Assembly (NCBI RefSeq): GCF_013391405.1
Contig: NZ_JACBFD010000007.1
Span: 1-64,000, forward strand
Direction: 5' to 3'
DNA length: 64,000 nt
Source: Staphylococcus sp. GSSP0090
GTDB taxonomy: Bacteria; Bacillota; Bacilli; Staphylococcales; Staphylococcaceae
Positions within the stretch are counted from its first letter, which is position 1, and each line of letters opens with the position of its first letter. Positions 46,667 to 58,000 of the stretch are shown piece by piece. The position numbers were made by a program, and so were the translations under genes. Under the pieces are notes generated by a model. That model was not told where the DNA came from. It saw nothing but the letters and a program-made list of their open reading frames with translations, and did not search any database.

Positions 46667-48841
46667 TTAACGTGCAGCACTTTGTTGGTTACTTGTGTTA
46701 TTTGTATTACTTGTTGAATTGTTATTGCTTGAATTAGAAGATGATGAATTGTTACTGCTACCACCTTGACCCTGTGGTTTATTACTAGTTGTGTTATCAT
46801 CTGGATTACCTTTGACAGATAAATCATCTTTTTCATCACCAGAAACTGAATCTGGTTTAGAGAAATCTTTTCCATCTCTTGGTGAAATACTATCCATTAC
46901 ATCTTCTAACAAGTATTGTGGATATTCTTGCTCTTCATGACCTACAAATGAATTTGTTCCACCTTGTTTAACTTCATTGAAGCCCATCCATACTGACATA
47001 CTATATTTAGGCGTAAATCCATTAATCCAAACATCTTTTGCTGCGTTGTCTGGTAAATTATATTGTTGGTAAGTTTGTTCACCATACGTACCAGTACCAG
47101 TTTTAGCTGCTAGATTAACACCAGATACACCATGACCGTATGCAGAACCATAAGCTTCAAATGTACCTTTGAGTACTTCTGCTAACATATATGACGTAGA
47201 GTCTTTCATAGCTTTCTTACTCGTATGATCGTATTCTATCGTTTCGCCATCTTGTTTGACAACTTTCTTAATTGAGTGGGCGTTGTTATACTCACCACCA
47301 TTAGCAATTGCAGCAAATGCTGAAGCTAATTGAGTAGGAGAGAATTCTGATGCTGAACCACCTAATACTTCAGATGGGCCAATATCTCCTTCATAATCTA
47401 AGCCTACTTTTTCAGCAAAATCTTTTGGTGCATCATTTCCGGCATTTTCTTTAGTTGACTGCCATGCTTTAAGTGCTGGAATGTTAAAACTTTGACGCAA
47501 GGCATCATAAAGTTTTACAGTGCCGTGACTCTTAGTATCATAGTTTCTAAATGTAACACCATCTACTTGATATGATTCTTCATCTTGAATAGCATGATTT
47601 GTTGCCCATGACATATTTTCAATTGCTGGACCATACGCTAAGAATGGTTTTAGTGAAGAACCAGTAGGGTGTGCATCTGTTGCTAAGTTTCTATCTACAA
47701 CATCTTTATAATTTCTACCACCAGATATTGCGACAAGACCACCATTTTCGCTATCTACAATAGAAGAACCGACTTGTTGGTCTTCATTTTTATAATAGCT
47801 ACCATTATTTACTCGATCTTGTAGTGTTTGTTGAACATCTTTGTCCATATTCGTATAAATCTTAACACCGCTATTTAATACAGAACCTAAATCTTCATCT
47901 TTAAATTCTTTATTATTCATAAGTTCGGATTTCACAAAGTTTACATATGAATCATATGCTTCATTTGAATCATCTTCACTTACTTCACGGTCTTCAGATG
48001 AACGTTGGACTAGATTGTCTTGTAAAGAAGTTTTTTGAGCTTCTTCTTTCTGTGCCTTAGTAATTCTATTATGATATTCCATTAAGTAAAGTACTGTGTC
48101 TTTACGAGACTCAGCTTCTTTAGGATGATCATAAATATTATAAGTATTTGGTACCTGTGGTAAACCAGCAAGATAAGCGGATTCTGCTAAATTCAAGTCT
48201 TTTAAATCTTTATCAAAATAGTATTTAGCAGCAGCTTTTACGCCATACACGCCATCAGAGTAGTAAATTTTGTTTAAGTACATTTCGAAAATTTCATCTT
48301 TACTGTACTCTTGTTCTAATCTGTAAGACAAGTATGCTTCTTGTGCTTTACGAGCAATTGATTTTTGATCTGTTAAGAATGAACGTTTAACTACTTGTTG
48401 TGTTAATGTTGATGCACCTTGTGAACCAAAGCCACCAGTAACGTTCTTCGCTACAGCACCAAATAGTCGTTTGTAATCAAGTGCGCCGTGGTCATAAAAT
48501 CGATTATCCTCGGTAGCCAAGACTGCTTCTTTCATTGTCTTAGGCACTTCATCTAGATCGACATGTTCTCGTCGTTGACCATTATCGATTGTTTTAACTA
48601 AATCGCCATCTTTATCATAAATCTTAGCTGGCATTGGATCTTTTAACTTTGCTTCATCAAATGCAGGGGATTTCCATGCATAATAGGCAAATAACAAGAT
48701 TCCTATTAAAGCTAGAACGATAAAGGCTATAATGAGAAAACCAAATATCTTAATAATCGTTCGTTTTATATTCCTATTCTTTTTTTGCTCGGACTTTCCA
48801 TTCTTATTATTAGATTGAGAAGTCCTCTTTTTCTCCGTCAT
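46667..48841 (-). CDS. pbp2: Bifunctional penicillin-binding protein 2
   Basis: A 724-aa class A PBP with a cytosolic Lys-rich head, one membrane anchor (about 29-52), a GT51 glycosyltransferase ([12 protein letters not shown] and [14 protein letters not shown]) and a transpeptidase with SxxK in GSSLKPF, SxN in SFN and KTGTGTYG. It polymerises and crosslinks peptidoglycan. The C-terminal 60 residues are a Ser/Asn/Gly low-complexity tail. Its start overlaps the recU stop (ATGA), the conserved recU-pbp2 operon. Confidence 0.96.
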   Translation of the reverse strand: MTEKKRTSQSNNKNGKSEQKKNRNIKRTIIKIFGFLIIAFIVLALIGILLFAYYAWKSPAFDEAKLKDPMPAKIYDKDGDLVKTIDNGQRREHVDLDEVPKTMKEAVLATEDNRFYDHGALDYKRLFGAVAKNVTGGFGSQGASTLTQQVVKRSFLTDQKSIARKAQEAYLSYRLEQEYSKDEIFEMYLNKIYYSDGVYGVKAAAKYYFDKDLKDLNLAESAYLAGLPQVPNTYNIYDHPKEAESRKDTVLYLMEYHNRITKAQKEEAQKTSLQDNLVQRSSEDREVSEDDSNEAYDSYVNFVKSELMNNKEFKDEDLGSVLNSGVKIYTNMDKDVQQTLQDRVNNGSYYKNEDQQVGSSIVDSENGGLVAISGGRNYKDVVDRNLATDAHPTGSSLKPFLAYGPAIENMSWATNHAIQDEESYQVDGVTFRNYDTKSHGTVKLYDALRQSFNIPALKAWQSTKENAGNDAPKDFAEKVGLDYEGDIGPSEVLGGSASEFSPTQLASAFAAIANGGEYNNAHSIKKVVKQDGETIEYDHTSKKAMKDSTSYMLAEVLKGTFEAYGSAYGHGVSGVNLAAKTGTGTYGEQTYQQYNLPDNAAKDVWINGFTPKYSMSVWMGFNEVKQGGTNSFVGHEEQEYPQYLLEDVMDSISPRDGKDFSKPDSVSGDEKDDLSVKGNPDDNTTSNKPQGQGGSSNNSSSSNSSNNNSTSNTNNTSNQQSAAR

Positions 48842-49464
48842 ACGCGGTCCTCACTTTCATCTAATATCAACTTATCAACTGTTTTGAGATAATTCAATCG
48901 TGGTTGATACTGATAAGGAATATAGTAACCATTTTTTCTTATTTCTTCAACCGTTATCGACTTTTTAATCTCTTGAATGTGTCTTTCCCAAAACTTTTTA
49001 AAGTTTGCGTAGGGAAGTAAATACACTTCATCGAGCGATTTAAAGCGAATTAATAAAAACACAATACCTTGTTGTTTATAACATGCTTCCATATGACTAA
49101 CTTGATGTTCATGCATGTTATTTAAAGGAAATGATGTTTTATTTTTTGTTTCTTTTGCTTCAAAATCTAAATAGCGGCCATGATAAATACCGTTATAATC
49201 CGTTGTCGACGGCGTTCTAAAATAAGCCTCATTTATTACTGCCTTACTTCTCATAGGATAATGGACATTCACTATCTGTATCGGGGTCGGCTTCTTATGT
49301 ATTACAGCAATACCTCGATTCAAATAATAATCATTCGACAGTTCAATATCTTTTTCAAGTGACATACCTCTGCCACCATAGTCAATTTTACTCGTTTGTC
49401 CCTTATGAGTTCGTCCGACTTGAGACTTATTTCTATTAAATGGTTTTCCATTTGGATAATTCAT
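48838..49464 (-). CDS. recU: Holliday junction resolvase RecU
   Basis: A 208-aa nuclease of the RecU family. The active-site block is [19 protein letters not shown] with the acidic and Lys residues, then [10 protein letters not shown]. The N-terminal [16 protein letters not shown] is conserved. It resolves recombination intermediates and segregates chromosomes. Shares four bases with pbp2. Confidence 0.95.
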   Translation of the reverse strand: MNYPNGKPFNRNKSQVGRTHKGQTSKIDYGGRGMSLEKDIELSNDYYLNRGIAVIHKKPTPIQIVNVHYPMRSKAVINEAYFRTPSTTDYNGIYHGRYLDFEAKETKNKTSFPLNNMHEHQVSHMEACYKQQGIVFLLIRFKSLDEVYLLPYANFKKFWERHIQEIKKSITVEEIRKNGYYIPYQYQPRLNYLKTVDKLILDESEDRV

Positions 49465-49712
49465 TTATTTTCACCACTTTAGTTTGGTCATCCAAAACCT
49501 GTTTCATTATACATGACTTTGGCAAATTTTTCCAAACTATGAAATATGAACCAATGTATTTATAAATACATCACATACATTTTAACGTGCTTTGCTCAAT
49601 TAAACAATATTTGAAACAAAATAAAATAGTTAATCATATAAATGTCAAACGACACTTTACAAATGACGAAGCCGACCTTTTATGGTAAATTTGAAAAGTA
49701 GGGGGAATCCTC

Positions 49713-50051
49713 ATGCAACAACTATTAACACAATTATTAAATGATATTTTAAAAATGTTAGAAAAATATGAAACCGTCAAATCAACTGGTGAAGATTTTG
49801 ATTTTTATGTCGACGTTGTACCATTCACAAAACATATTGATCAACAACTTAAAAAACTCGTTACATATGAGCACCAAGTTGTTCAATTACAATATATGAA
49901 CAAACAAAAATTCGATTTACTAATATCAAATATTGAATCTTTATCTGTTGAATGCCATTTTAAACGTACAAGTAGGAAATTGTTTAATGAAAAAGTAAAG
50001 GCCGTTCAATATGATTTAAGCTATATTCAAAGAAACGAGCAATTTTTATGA
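49713..50051 (+). CDS. DUF1798 family protein (YppE-like)
   Basis: A 112-aa all-helical soluble protein. [15 protein letters not shown] and an [22 protein letters not shown]-terminus match the YppE/DUF1798 family, of unknown function and located between recU and ypsA in staphylococci. It overlaps the next gene by four bases. Ribosome site aggggga. Confidence 0.85.
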   Translation: MQQLLTQLLNDILKMLEKYETVKSTGEDFDFYVDVVPFTKHIDQQLKKLVTYEHQVVQLQYMNKQKFDLLISNIESLSVECHFKRTSRKLFNEKVKAVQYDLSYIQRNEQFL

Positions 50052-50614
50052 TTAAAACGGTATACGTTACTGGATATAAGTCCTTTGAACTTAATATTTT
50101 CAAAGACGATGCGCCTGAAGTTTCCTATTTAAAAAAATTTATTGAACATAAATTAATACAGTTGATTGAAGAAGGTTTAGAATGGGTATTGATACAAGGA
50201 CAGATGGGTATAGAGCTATGGACGGCAGAGGTCGTGTTAGCGTTAAAATCGACCTATCCTGAGTTGAAATTAGGAATTATCACACCCTTTTATGGTCATA
50301 TTGATAGATGGAACGAGCAGAATCAAGCAAAATATAATCATATTGCACATCATGCTGATTTTGTTGATAGCGTATTCCATACATCATATGAAGGTCCTCA
50401 TCAATTTAAACAGACAGACCAATTTATGTTGTCACACTCTGATACAACACTTTTAATATATGATGAGGAACAAGAAGCTAGTCCAAAGTTCTTTAAGCAG
50501 ATGTTAGTTGATTTTATGGAAAAAACAAATTATACTTGTGATATTGTGACGTTTGATGAATTAACTGAGTTCATCAACGACTTGCAGTGGTCTCAAGAAC
50601 AAAGTTTCGAATGA
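50048..50614 (+). CDS. ypsA: SLOG-family protein YpsA
   Basis: A 188-aa protein of the DUF1273/SLOG group, with VTGYKSFEL at the N-terminus (Rossmann-like loop), [11 protein letters not shown] in the middle and IITPFYGH. Relatives bind nucleotides or ADP-ribose derivatives, and YpsA affects cell division in Gram-positives. It lies directly upstream of gpsB, a conserved pairing. Confidence 0.88.
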   Translation: MIKTVYVTGYKSFELNIFKDDAPEVSYLKKFIEHKLIQLIEEGLEWVLIQGQMGIELWTAEVVLALKSTYPELKLGIITPFYGHIDRWNEQNQAKYNHIAHHADFVDSVFHTSYEGPHQFKQTDQFMLSHSDTTLLIYDEEQEASPKFFKQMLVDFMEKTNYTCDIVTFDELTEFINDLQWSQEQSFE

Positions 50615-50624
50615 GGTGGAGAAA

Positions 50625-50978
50625 ATGTCAGAAGTTTCATTAAAATTATCAGCAAAAGATATTTATGAAAAAGATTTTGAAAAAACTATGACGCGTGGTT
50701 ATAGAAGGGAAGAAGTTGATGCTTTCTTAGACGACATCATAGCAGATTATCAAAAAATGGCAGATTTAGATAATGAAGTAGTTAAACTTTCAGAAGAAAA
50801 CAACAAATTAAAAAAAAAACTTGAAGAGTTAAGATTACGTGTAGCAACATCGAGACCACAAGAAAATAAAAACTTCTCTTCAAACAATAGTGCTACAACT
50901 AAGAATAATGGTAGTAACAACAATGTAGATATATTGAAAAGAATATCTAACTTAGAAAAAGCTGTTTTCGGTAAATAA
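50625..50978 (+). CDS. gpsB: Cell division protein GpsB
   Basis: A 117-aa DivIVA-like protein. The N-terminal lipid-binding domain is seen as [27 protein letters not shown], then a coiled coil (about 45-72), a Ser/Asn linker and a short C-terminal helix ([15 protein letters not shown]). It links the division machinery and PBPs. ATG 50625 is chosen over GTG 50616 because gaggtgg lies in front. Confidence 0.95.
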   Translation: MSEVSLKLSAKDIYEKDFEKTMTRGYRREEVDAFLDDIIADYQKMADLDNEVVKLSEENNKLKKKLEELRLRVATSRPQENKNFSSNNSATTKNNGSNNNVDILKRISNLEKAVFGK

Positions 50979-51037
50979 TCAACTATCATTCAATATGGTA
51001 TGTTGCAATTGACTTAGTTTTAGTAACAGCTACATAA

Positions 51038-51078
51038 AGATAAGTTTTGAATCCGTTCAAAACTTATCTTATTTTTTA
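51038..51078 (+). terminator. Terminator of gpsB
   Basis: The stem aagataagttttgaa/ttcaaaacttatctt with loop tccg is followed by attttttattt. Confidence 0.92.
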
Positions 51079-51079
51079 T

Positions 51080-51108
51080 TTGTTTAGGTCATAAAATAAT
51101 GATATACT
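51080..51108 (+). promoter_or_regulatory. rnpB promoter (-35 TTGTTT, -10 TATACT)
   Basis: The hexamers are 17 bases apart and end five bases before the predicted RNA start. Confidence 0.8.
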
Positions 51109-51112
51109 TCTA

Positions 51113-51511
51113 AAGATGGTGTTTCGGGTAATCGCTATAGCGATATAGAGGAAAGTCCATGCTCACACAATCTGAGATGATTGTAGTGTTCGTGCTTGAT
51201 GAAACAATAAGTCAAGGCATTAAGTTGACGGCAACGAAATAACCTAAGTCATATGATATGGTTAGATTAGTTTGAAAGTGCCACAGTGACGGAGCTTTTA
51301 CAGAAATGTAAAAGGTGGAACGCGGTAAACCCCTCGAGTGAGCAATCCAAATTAGGTAGGAGCACTTATTTAACGGAATTCAACGTATATATAAGACATA
51401 CATTTAATTGTATGTAGACAGATGGTTACCACCTGCGTACGAGTGTTTCTAGTACACGTTAGCAGTACAATGGTACAAAACATGGCTTACAGAAATATCA
51501 TCACTAGACCC
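51113..51511 (+). ncRNA. rnpB: RNase P RNA, type B
   Basis: Roughly 400 nt. Conserved blocks appear in order: GAGGAAAGTCCATGCTC, GTGCCACAGTGACG, GTGGAACGCGGTAAACCCC, AACGGAATTCAACG, then GTACAAAACATGGCTTACAG. The ends pair (gatggtg/catcac). It is the catalytic RNA that trims tRNA 5' leaders. The borders are set by P1 pairing and the promoter and terminator. Confidence 0.95.
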
Positions 51512-51512
51512 A

Positions 51513-51539
51513 AGCTCTCCCAATTCGGAGAGCTTTTTT
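51513..51539 (+). terminator. Terminator of rnpB
   Basis: The stem agctctcc/ggagagct with loop caattc, followed by tttttt. Confidence 0.93.
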
Positions 51540-51657
51540 AATTGCTTAAACGTATCAATAAACTTGCGTTACATATGCATCTTTAGGCAATGTCATATCT
51601 ATTTAAAATAACTTTTGATAAAATGAAATCAAATCATTATAAAGAAGGAGCAAAACA

Positions 51658-52791
51658 ATGTATCAATTATTAGCAGTATGCCCAATGGGATTAGAAGCAG
51701 TTGTAGCTAAAGAAATTCAAGAACTAGGTTACGACACGACTGTTGAAAATGGTAGAATCTTTTTTGAAGGCGATGAAAGTGCCATTGTTAAATGTAATTT
51801 ATGGTTACGAACGGCAGATAGAATCAAAATTGTTGTTGGACAATTTAAAGCTACAACGTTTGATGAATTATTTGAAAAAACAAAGGCACTACCTTGGGAA
51901 ACGCTCATTGAACAAGAAGGTAATTTCCCAGTGCAAGGTAGAAGTGTTAAATCTACTTTATTCAGTGTGCCTGATTGCCAAGCCATCGTAAAAAAAGCAA
52001 TCGTTGAACGATTGAGAAATGCATACAAAACACGTGGTTGGTTAAATGAAACAGGTGCGAAATATCCAGTAGAAGTTGCCATTTTAAAAGATAATGCACT
52101 TTTAACCATAGATACATCTGGATCAGGTTTAAACAAACGTGGCTATCGTTTAGCACAAGGGGAAGCACCAATTAAAGAAACGCTTGCAGCAAGTCTTATT
52201 CGTTTAGCAAATTGGACAGGGGATACACCTTTAATTGATCCATTTTGTGGTTCTGGTACGATTGCAATTGAAGCGTGTTTAATTGCACAAAACATTGCAC
52301 CTGGATTTAACCGTGATTTTGTTTCTGAAGATTGGGATATTATGCCTGATCGTTTATATGACGAAATGAGAGATGAAGCTGATCAACAAGCAAATTATGA
52401 TCGTAAACTAGAAATTTATGCCTCTGATATCGATCCTGAAATGGTAGAGATAGCACGAAGAAATGCAGAAGAAGTTGGTTTGGCCGACATCATACAATTT
52501 AGTGTCAAAGATGTTAATACACTTACCATTGATGAAGATAAACCTATGGCTTTAATCGGCAATCCACCTTATGGTGAGCGTATTGGCGATAGAGATAAAG
52601 TAGAGGAAATGTACCGCTACATCGGTTCACTTATGCAACAGCATCCACAATTGTCTACATACATTCTTACAAGTAGTACAGAATTTGAATTTTTAGTAAA
52701 TAAAAAAGCGACTAAACGTAGAAAATTATTTAATGGTTATATTGAATGTACTTATTACCAATATTGGGGTGAGAAACAACCCCGTTCTTAA
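51658..52791 (+). CDS. THUMP-domain RNA methyltransferase (RlmL/YpsC-like)
   Basis: A 377-aa AdoMet enzyme. The N-terminal THUMP domain (about 1-160) is followed by a Rossmann methyltransferase with DPFCGSGTIAIEA (motif I) and NPPYGERIG (motif IV), typical of base N-methylation of guanine in RNA. Relatives modify 23S rRNA G2445. In S. aureus, as here, it follows rnpB. Confidence 0.92.
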   Translation: MYQLLAVCPMGLEAVVAKEIQELGYDTTVENGRIFFEGDESAIVKCNLWLRTADRIKIVVGQFKATTFDELFEKTKALPWETLIEQEGNFPVQGRSVKSTLFSVPDCQAIVKKAIVERLRNAYKTRGWLNETGAKYPVEVAILKDNALLTIDTSGSGLNKRGYRLAQGEAPIKETLAASLIRLANWTGDTPLIDPFCGSGTIAIEACLIAQNIAPGFNRDFVSEDWDIMPDRLYDEMRDEADQQANYDRKLEIYASDIDPEMVEIARRNAEEVGLADIIQFSVKDVNTLTIDEDKPMALIGNPPYGERIGDRDKVEEMYRYIGSLMQQHPQLSTYILTSSTEFEFLVNKKATKRRKLFNGYIECTYYQYWGEKQPRS

Positions 52792-52828
52792 TTTTGCGTA
52801 ATTCGTATTTTAGAAAGCGGTGACTCAA

Positions 52829-53734
52829 TTGAATACAGAATTTAAAAAAGGCATTTTCTTTGCGTTCGGAGCATATATTCTATGGGGTATACTTCCAATT
52901 TATTGGGACTTGATCAGTGATATCGGGGCATTTGAAATATTAGCATTTAGAATTGTATTATCAATGGTATTTATGCTATTGCTTTTAATCATCACGAAAA
53001 ATACCGATCCATTTAAACGTGATGTTAAACAACTTTTTGCCAATCCCATTCAGCTCGTAGCGATTATTGCAGCTGGTTATGTGATTACAATTAATTGGGG
53101 TACTTTTATATGGGCAGTTACAAATGGACATGTACTTCAATCAAGCTTAGGTTATTATATCAATCCACTCGTTAGCATTTTGTTGGCGCTTATATTTTTA
53201 AAAGAACGTTTTAATAAATTAGAGTGGATTGCAATTGGACTAGCAGTTATCGGCGTACTTTATATGACGTTAAAAATGGGCGTATTTCCAGGCATATCAT
53301 TGTTACTTGCAGGTTCTTTTGGTATCTATGGATTGATTAAAAAGATAGTCCCAATCGATGCAATCAGTAGTATTACAATTGAATGTATTGTTACTGCTCC
53401 AGCTGGTTTCATTTATTTATGGTATATTTGGCAGAATGGTGGTTTATCCTTTGGAATGAATAGTTCCTCATTTTGGTTAATCTTTTCTGGTGCAGTAACA
53501 GCTATCCCACTTATTTTATTCTCAGCAGGTGCAAGACGCATACCGTTATCTTTAACTGGCTTTATTCAATACATTGGGCCAACATTGATGTTTGTATTAG
53601 GTATCTTTTTATTCAAAGAGCCTTTTGATGTCGACCAATTAATCACATTCATATTTATATGGATCGGGATTATTATATATAGTATTTCACAATACTTTAA
53701 AATTAAAAAAGATAAAAATCCTATCATTCATTAG
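52829..53734 (+). CDS. rarD: RarD-type EamA permease
   Basis: A 301-aa protein with about ten membrane helices. FAFGAYILWGILPIYW at the N-terminus, NWGTFIWAV and LGYYINPLVSILLALIFLKER match RarD, a drug/metabolite-transporter-superfamily permease first tied to chloramphenicol sensitivity; the substrate is unknown. TTG 52829 is favoured because gcggtga lies before it; GTG 52820 would add three residues and is also possible. Confidence 0.9.
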   Translation: MNTEFKKGIFFAFGAYILWGILPIYWDLISDIGAFEILAFRIVLSMVFMLLLLIITKNTDPFKRDVKQLFANPIQLVAIIAAGYVITINWGTFIWAVTNGHVLQSSLGYYINPLVSILLALIFLKERFNKLEWIAIGLAVIGVLYMTLKMGVFPGISLLLAGSFGIYGLIKKIVPIDAISSITIECIVTAPAGFIYLWYIWQNGGLSFGMNSSSFWLIFSGAVTAIPLILFSAGARRIPLSLTGFIQYIGPTLMFVLGIFLFKEPFDVDQLITFIFIWIGIIIYSISQYFKIKKDKNPIIH

Positions 53735-53742
53735 TTATACTA

Positions 53743-53779
53743 AAAAGCCCGTTATTCGTCGTCACGAATGACGGGCTTT
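53743..53779 (+). terminator. Terminator of rarD
   Basis: The stem aaagcccgttattcgt/cacgaatgacgggcttt has a loop of three bases. The T-run after it is short (ttt then gataat). Confidence 0.85.
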
Positions 53780-54002
53780 GATAATATGTATATCCCTAAA
53801 ATTATAAATTTGAATTGATCGCTTACGTTTAAGTCGTGAGAAATAGGATAACTATAATATTGTGAGTACTGTAAAGTGATGTTAAACAGAAAATGTGACC
53901 TTTTAAGCATTTATAATTATAATATAAGCAAAACTAAAATAATCTTCTAAACGAGATATGTAATATATTTCTCATTACACTAAAAAGAATTGGAGTGATT
54001 AA

Positions 54003-54638
54003 ATGACTAAAGTATTAATATTGGGAGCTAATGGTGCGGTTGCTAAAGCGGCAATCAACTCATTTTTAGAAAACACCTCTTATACTTTGCGTTTATTTTT
54101 AAGAGATGCTAATCGATTACCTGATTATGCATCAGATCGTATACGCGTTAGAGAAGGTGACGCAACAAACTTTGACGATGTAAATCGTGCTATGGAAGAT
54201 GTTGATATTGTGTTAGCTTCATTATCAGGTGAATTAGATAAAGAAGCACAAACCATTGTAGATGCGATGAATGCTAATGGTGTTAAAAGACTTATTTTCG
54301 TTACTTCAATTGGTATCTATAACGAAGTGCCAGGAAACTTCGGAACGTGGGTTCAAGAACAAATTAGTGATTACTTACCAATATATAGAAAAGCTGCAGA
54401 CATTATTGAACAATCTGCTTTGGATTACACTATTTTCAGACCCGCATGGTTAACGCACACAAACGAAATTGATTATGAAATTACAAAAAAAGATGAACCT
54501 TTTAAAGGAACAGAAGTTTCTAGAAAGAGTGTAGCCGCAATCGCAGTACAAATTGCTAAAGAGCCAGCACTTTATTCAAGAGATAATATAGGGATTAATA
54601 AACCAAATACTGATTTTGATAAACCTAGATGGAAATAA
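54003..54638 (+). CDS. NAD(P)-binding atypical SDR
   Basis: A 211-aa protein with ILGANGAVAKA (Rossmann loop) at residues 6-16, VREGDATNFDDV, VTSIGIYNEVP and FRPAWLT as in the NAD(P)H-binding/YwnB group. The substrate is unknown. It starts with gagtg upstream and is a single gene ending at a strong terminator. Confidence 0.82.
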   Translation: MTKVLILGANGAVAKAAINSFLENTSYTLRLFLRDANRLPDYASDRIRVREGDATNFDDVNRAMEDVDIVLASLSGELDKEAQTIVDAMNANGVKRLIFVTSIGIYNEVPGNFGTWVQEQISDYLPIYRKAADIIEQSALDYTIFRPAWLTHTNEIDYEITKKDEPFKGTEVSRKSVAAIAVQIAKEPALYSRDNIGINKPNTDFDKPRWK

Positions 54639-54646
54639 CGCTTATC

Positions 54647-54678
54647 TAAACCGAGACATATATTCATGTCTCGGTTTA
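54647..54678 (+). terminator. Terminator after the SDR gene
   Basis: The stem taaaccgagacat/atgtctcggttta is followed by ttttat. Confidence 0.88.
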
Positions 54679-55034
54679 TTTTATGTATATCAGCTGCTTA
54701 CTAGAAAGTTTTACATAATAACCATTATTGTAATGCGTGCTCATGCTATATTTCACAAAAACTTTTAAAATTTCTAAATCTTTACATTCCACTATGTAAG
54801 TGCTTCATTGGCATGATATTACTCAAAGATGTCATAAGCAATGGACAAAACGCGTTACCCAAAATCTCTTTAGTTTCATGAACCTCAATCTATACTATTT
54901 AATTCTAACTGTCCGATGATTATCTTAAAATTTCATATCGAATCAATTTAATTTCAAATACTTACTTTAGACATACAACCATTTGTTATACAATAAGTAT
55001 TAATTACATATAAGTAATAAAGGGGATACGAAAG
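54679..55034. other. Intergenic region upstream of dynA without a visible gene
   Basis: AT-rich, no ORF with a ribosome site and no clear structured RNA. It should contain the dynA promoter; I cannot choose between several TATAAT-like sequences. Confidence 0.4.
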
Positions 55035-58000
55035 ATGTCTAATACGAAGCAACTCGATATTTTATATAAATTAAAAAAAGAAGTAGAAAAATCTAAAAAC
55101 GATAGACTTGTTCATATTATCAACCAAGTTATTAAAAAAGTATTTCTTGAACAATACACAGCCACGTTTGTTGGCCATTTCTCAGCGGGTAAATCCACTT
55201 TAATCAATTTACTATTGGAAGAAAGTATTTTACCAAGTTCACCTGTACCGACTACTAGTAATACTGCTATTGTATCTGTTGCTGAACAACCTGGTATTAT
55301 TGCCAATTTAAGCGGTCAACAATACACAAACTTAAATAACTACGATGAAGTGAAACAAATGAATCGTGAAAATATTGATGTCGAATCTGTTGAAATTAAG
55401 TTTCCATCAACGAAATTTAATAAGGGATTCACATTACAAGATACACCTGGCGTTGATTCAAATGTTGCAACGCACCAATCTAGCACTGAAGAATTTATGT
55501 ATACAAGTAATATATTATTTTATACTGTAGATTATAATCACGTACAATCAGCATTAAACTTTCAATTTATGAAACAGCTGAATCAAGCAGGTGTACCAGT
55601 AGTTTTTGTAATAAATCAGATAGATAAACACAACGAGGCAGAAATTAGCTTCGAGACATTCAAAGAACGCGTAGAAAAATCTATCAATGAGTGGGAAATT
55701 GATCTTGATCAAACATTTTATGTTTCAAAATATGAACACGAACACAATGAAATCACATCGCTTTCTAATTATTTAATCGATAAAGATACGCATCGTGAAT
55801 CTATAGAAGCTTATGTAGAACGCATCGTTAAATTTATTACTAACGAACAATTATCTTATGTACAATATGAGATTCAGGATTTGCTTGATAGATTAGATAT
55901 TGATGAAGCGGATTTTGATCAGGCTTATCTGAATTTTAAACAACACCAAGAAGTGAGTGAAGAAGCCAAACTGCTTAATAATCCAGAAGCATTATATGAA
56001 TTTTTAAAACAAAAGAGAAAAGCAATCATTGATAATGCTTATATCATGACGCATGACACTAGAGAAAAAATCAGAATATACTTGGAAAGTCGTACAAAAG
56101 ATTTTAGTGTAGGCGGATTATTTAATAAAAAGAAAAAAACAGAAGAAGAACAACAAAGAAGATTATCAGCAGTCTTAACACAACTACAAGATAAAGTTAA
56201 CCAAGAAATAAGACAACCTTTAAGAGAAGACATGTCATTTTTAACGAGATTCATCAATGATTCTGATATAAATGATGAAATTTTAAATCAACATTACACG
56301 ATTCCTTCATCACTGATTGACGATTTGTATCAAATGCAAATAACGATTAGTAATCAGTATGTACTAACTTTCTGTGACGATTTGATGAAAGCTCTTAAAC
56401 AACATATTGCTAAAGCGTCAGATCCATTGTTTAAAAAAGCGATAAACCATGCACAAGCGAACGATATAGGCACTGAACAATCTGATGATTACAATGATTA
56501 CGAGAAATTTATAGAAATGCGTAGCTTGAGAGAATCATTAGAAACACAAAATTATATGCATTACTATATTCACATGGATGATTCTCTTGATAAATTAATA
56601 GATAGAAAAGAAATTACTTTCATACCAAAAACAAACCAAACTACTATAAAGAAACAAACTAAATCTGATGTTCCTGAACAGCAAATTCATTCGAATCAAA
56701 CACACAACATAAAAAAAGCGCTAGACGTCATCAAAGATGTACCATTATTCGAACAAACTAAATTAGATATAGAAGATACATTAAAAAGATTAGATAAAAA
56801 AATTGTAAAAATTGGTGTTTTTGGTACATTTAGCGCAGGTAAAAGTAGTTTAATCAATGCACTCTTAGGAGATGCATATTTAGTTAGTTCACCTAATCCA
56901 ACAACAGCTGCAATGACAGAATTAACTTATGGTCACGAAAGTCAAATTACCTTAAAAACTGCTAACCAACTGTTAGAAGAATTAAATCATGTTTTTGAAG
57001 TTGAAAACAAAACATTTAATAGTATTGAGGAGTTTCTATCCAAAAACACTAGCAAATTGAAAGCAACATTAGAGAAAAATAAATTGGCTTTTGTGAACGC
57101 TGTTGAAAAACATTATGACATGTATCAAGACATGCTAAAAGAAGGACAAACACATACAATTGCGCAAGATGATATTAAGAAATGGAGTGCAGAGGACGAA
57201 TATGCAACATTTGTTAATACAGTTCATTTAAATTTACCTTTAGAATGGTTAAAAGATAAAATAATAGTAGATTCATTAGGTTTGCACTCAAATAACCAGC
57301 GCCATACTAATGAAACGGAAAAGGTACTAACTTCTTCTGACTTAATACTTTATGTAAGTTATTTTAATCATTCATTTACAGAAAATGACAAGCGCTTTAT
57401 CGAACATATGAAAGAAATGAATCAACTAAATGAAAATCAAGCTTTTAAAATGATTATCAATGCTACTGATTTAGCAGAAACGGAAGAAGATTTAAATGCT
57501 GTTATTGAATATGTTGGCGATGCCTTAAGTCAAGTCAATATGGATTCAGACATTTTTGCAGTATCAAGTCGAGAAGCGCTTAAATCTGGTGATGACGGTG
57601 TCAAACGTCTTCAGGAGAGCATCCAACACTTTACACAAATTGAATCTAAAGATATCTTACAAAAGCAAATGTTAAACCAATTAGAAAATATTTCTGAAGC
57701 CTATGTACAGATGATTGAAGAATTCAATCATAATAAAAAACAAATTGAACAAAGAAAACAAAAGCTAATAGAATATAAAAAATCTACAATTTTCAACAAT
57801 AATATATTACAAATTGCTGAACAACGCACATCAAATGAAGTAGAAGATCAGCTATATCATTTAAATGAGCGTTTAAAAATACAATTACAAGATGAAGTTA
57901 AATCTATATATAATGGTCAAATGACAAAAAACAGTAATTTTAATGATGAAAAACGTCAATCTACAAAAACATACTTAGACCAGATTCATCAACGTTTATA

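Noticed and set aside
46579-46875. 98-codon minus-strand ORF at the pbp2 end
   Set aside because: A shadow frame of the repetitive Ser/Asn tail of pbp2 running through its terminator.
54271-54453. 60-codon plus-strand ORF inside the SDR gene
   Set aside because: An out-of-frame shadow of the NAD(P)-binding protein.
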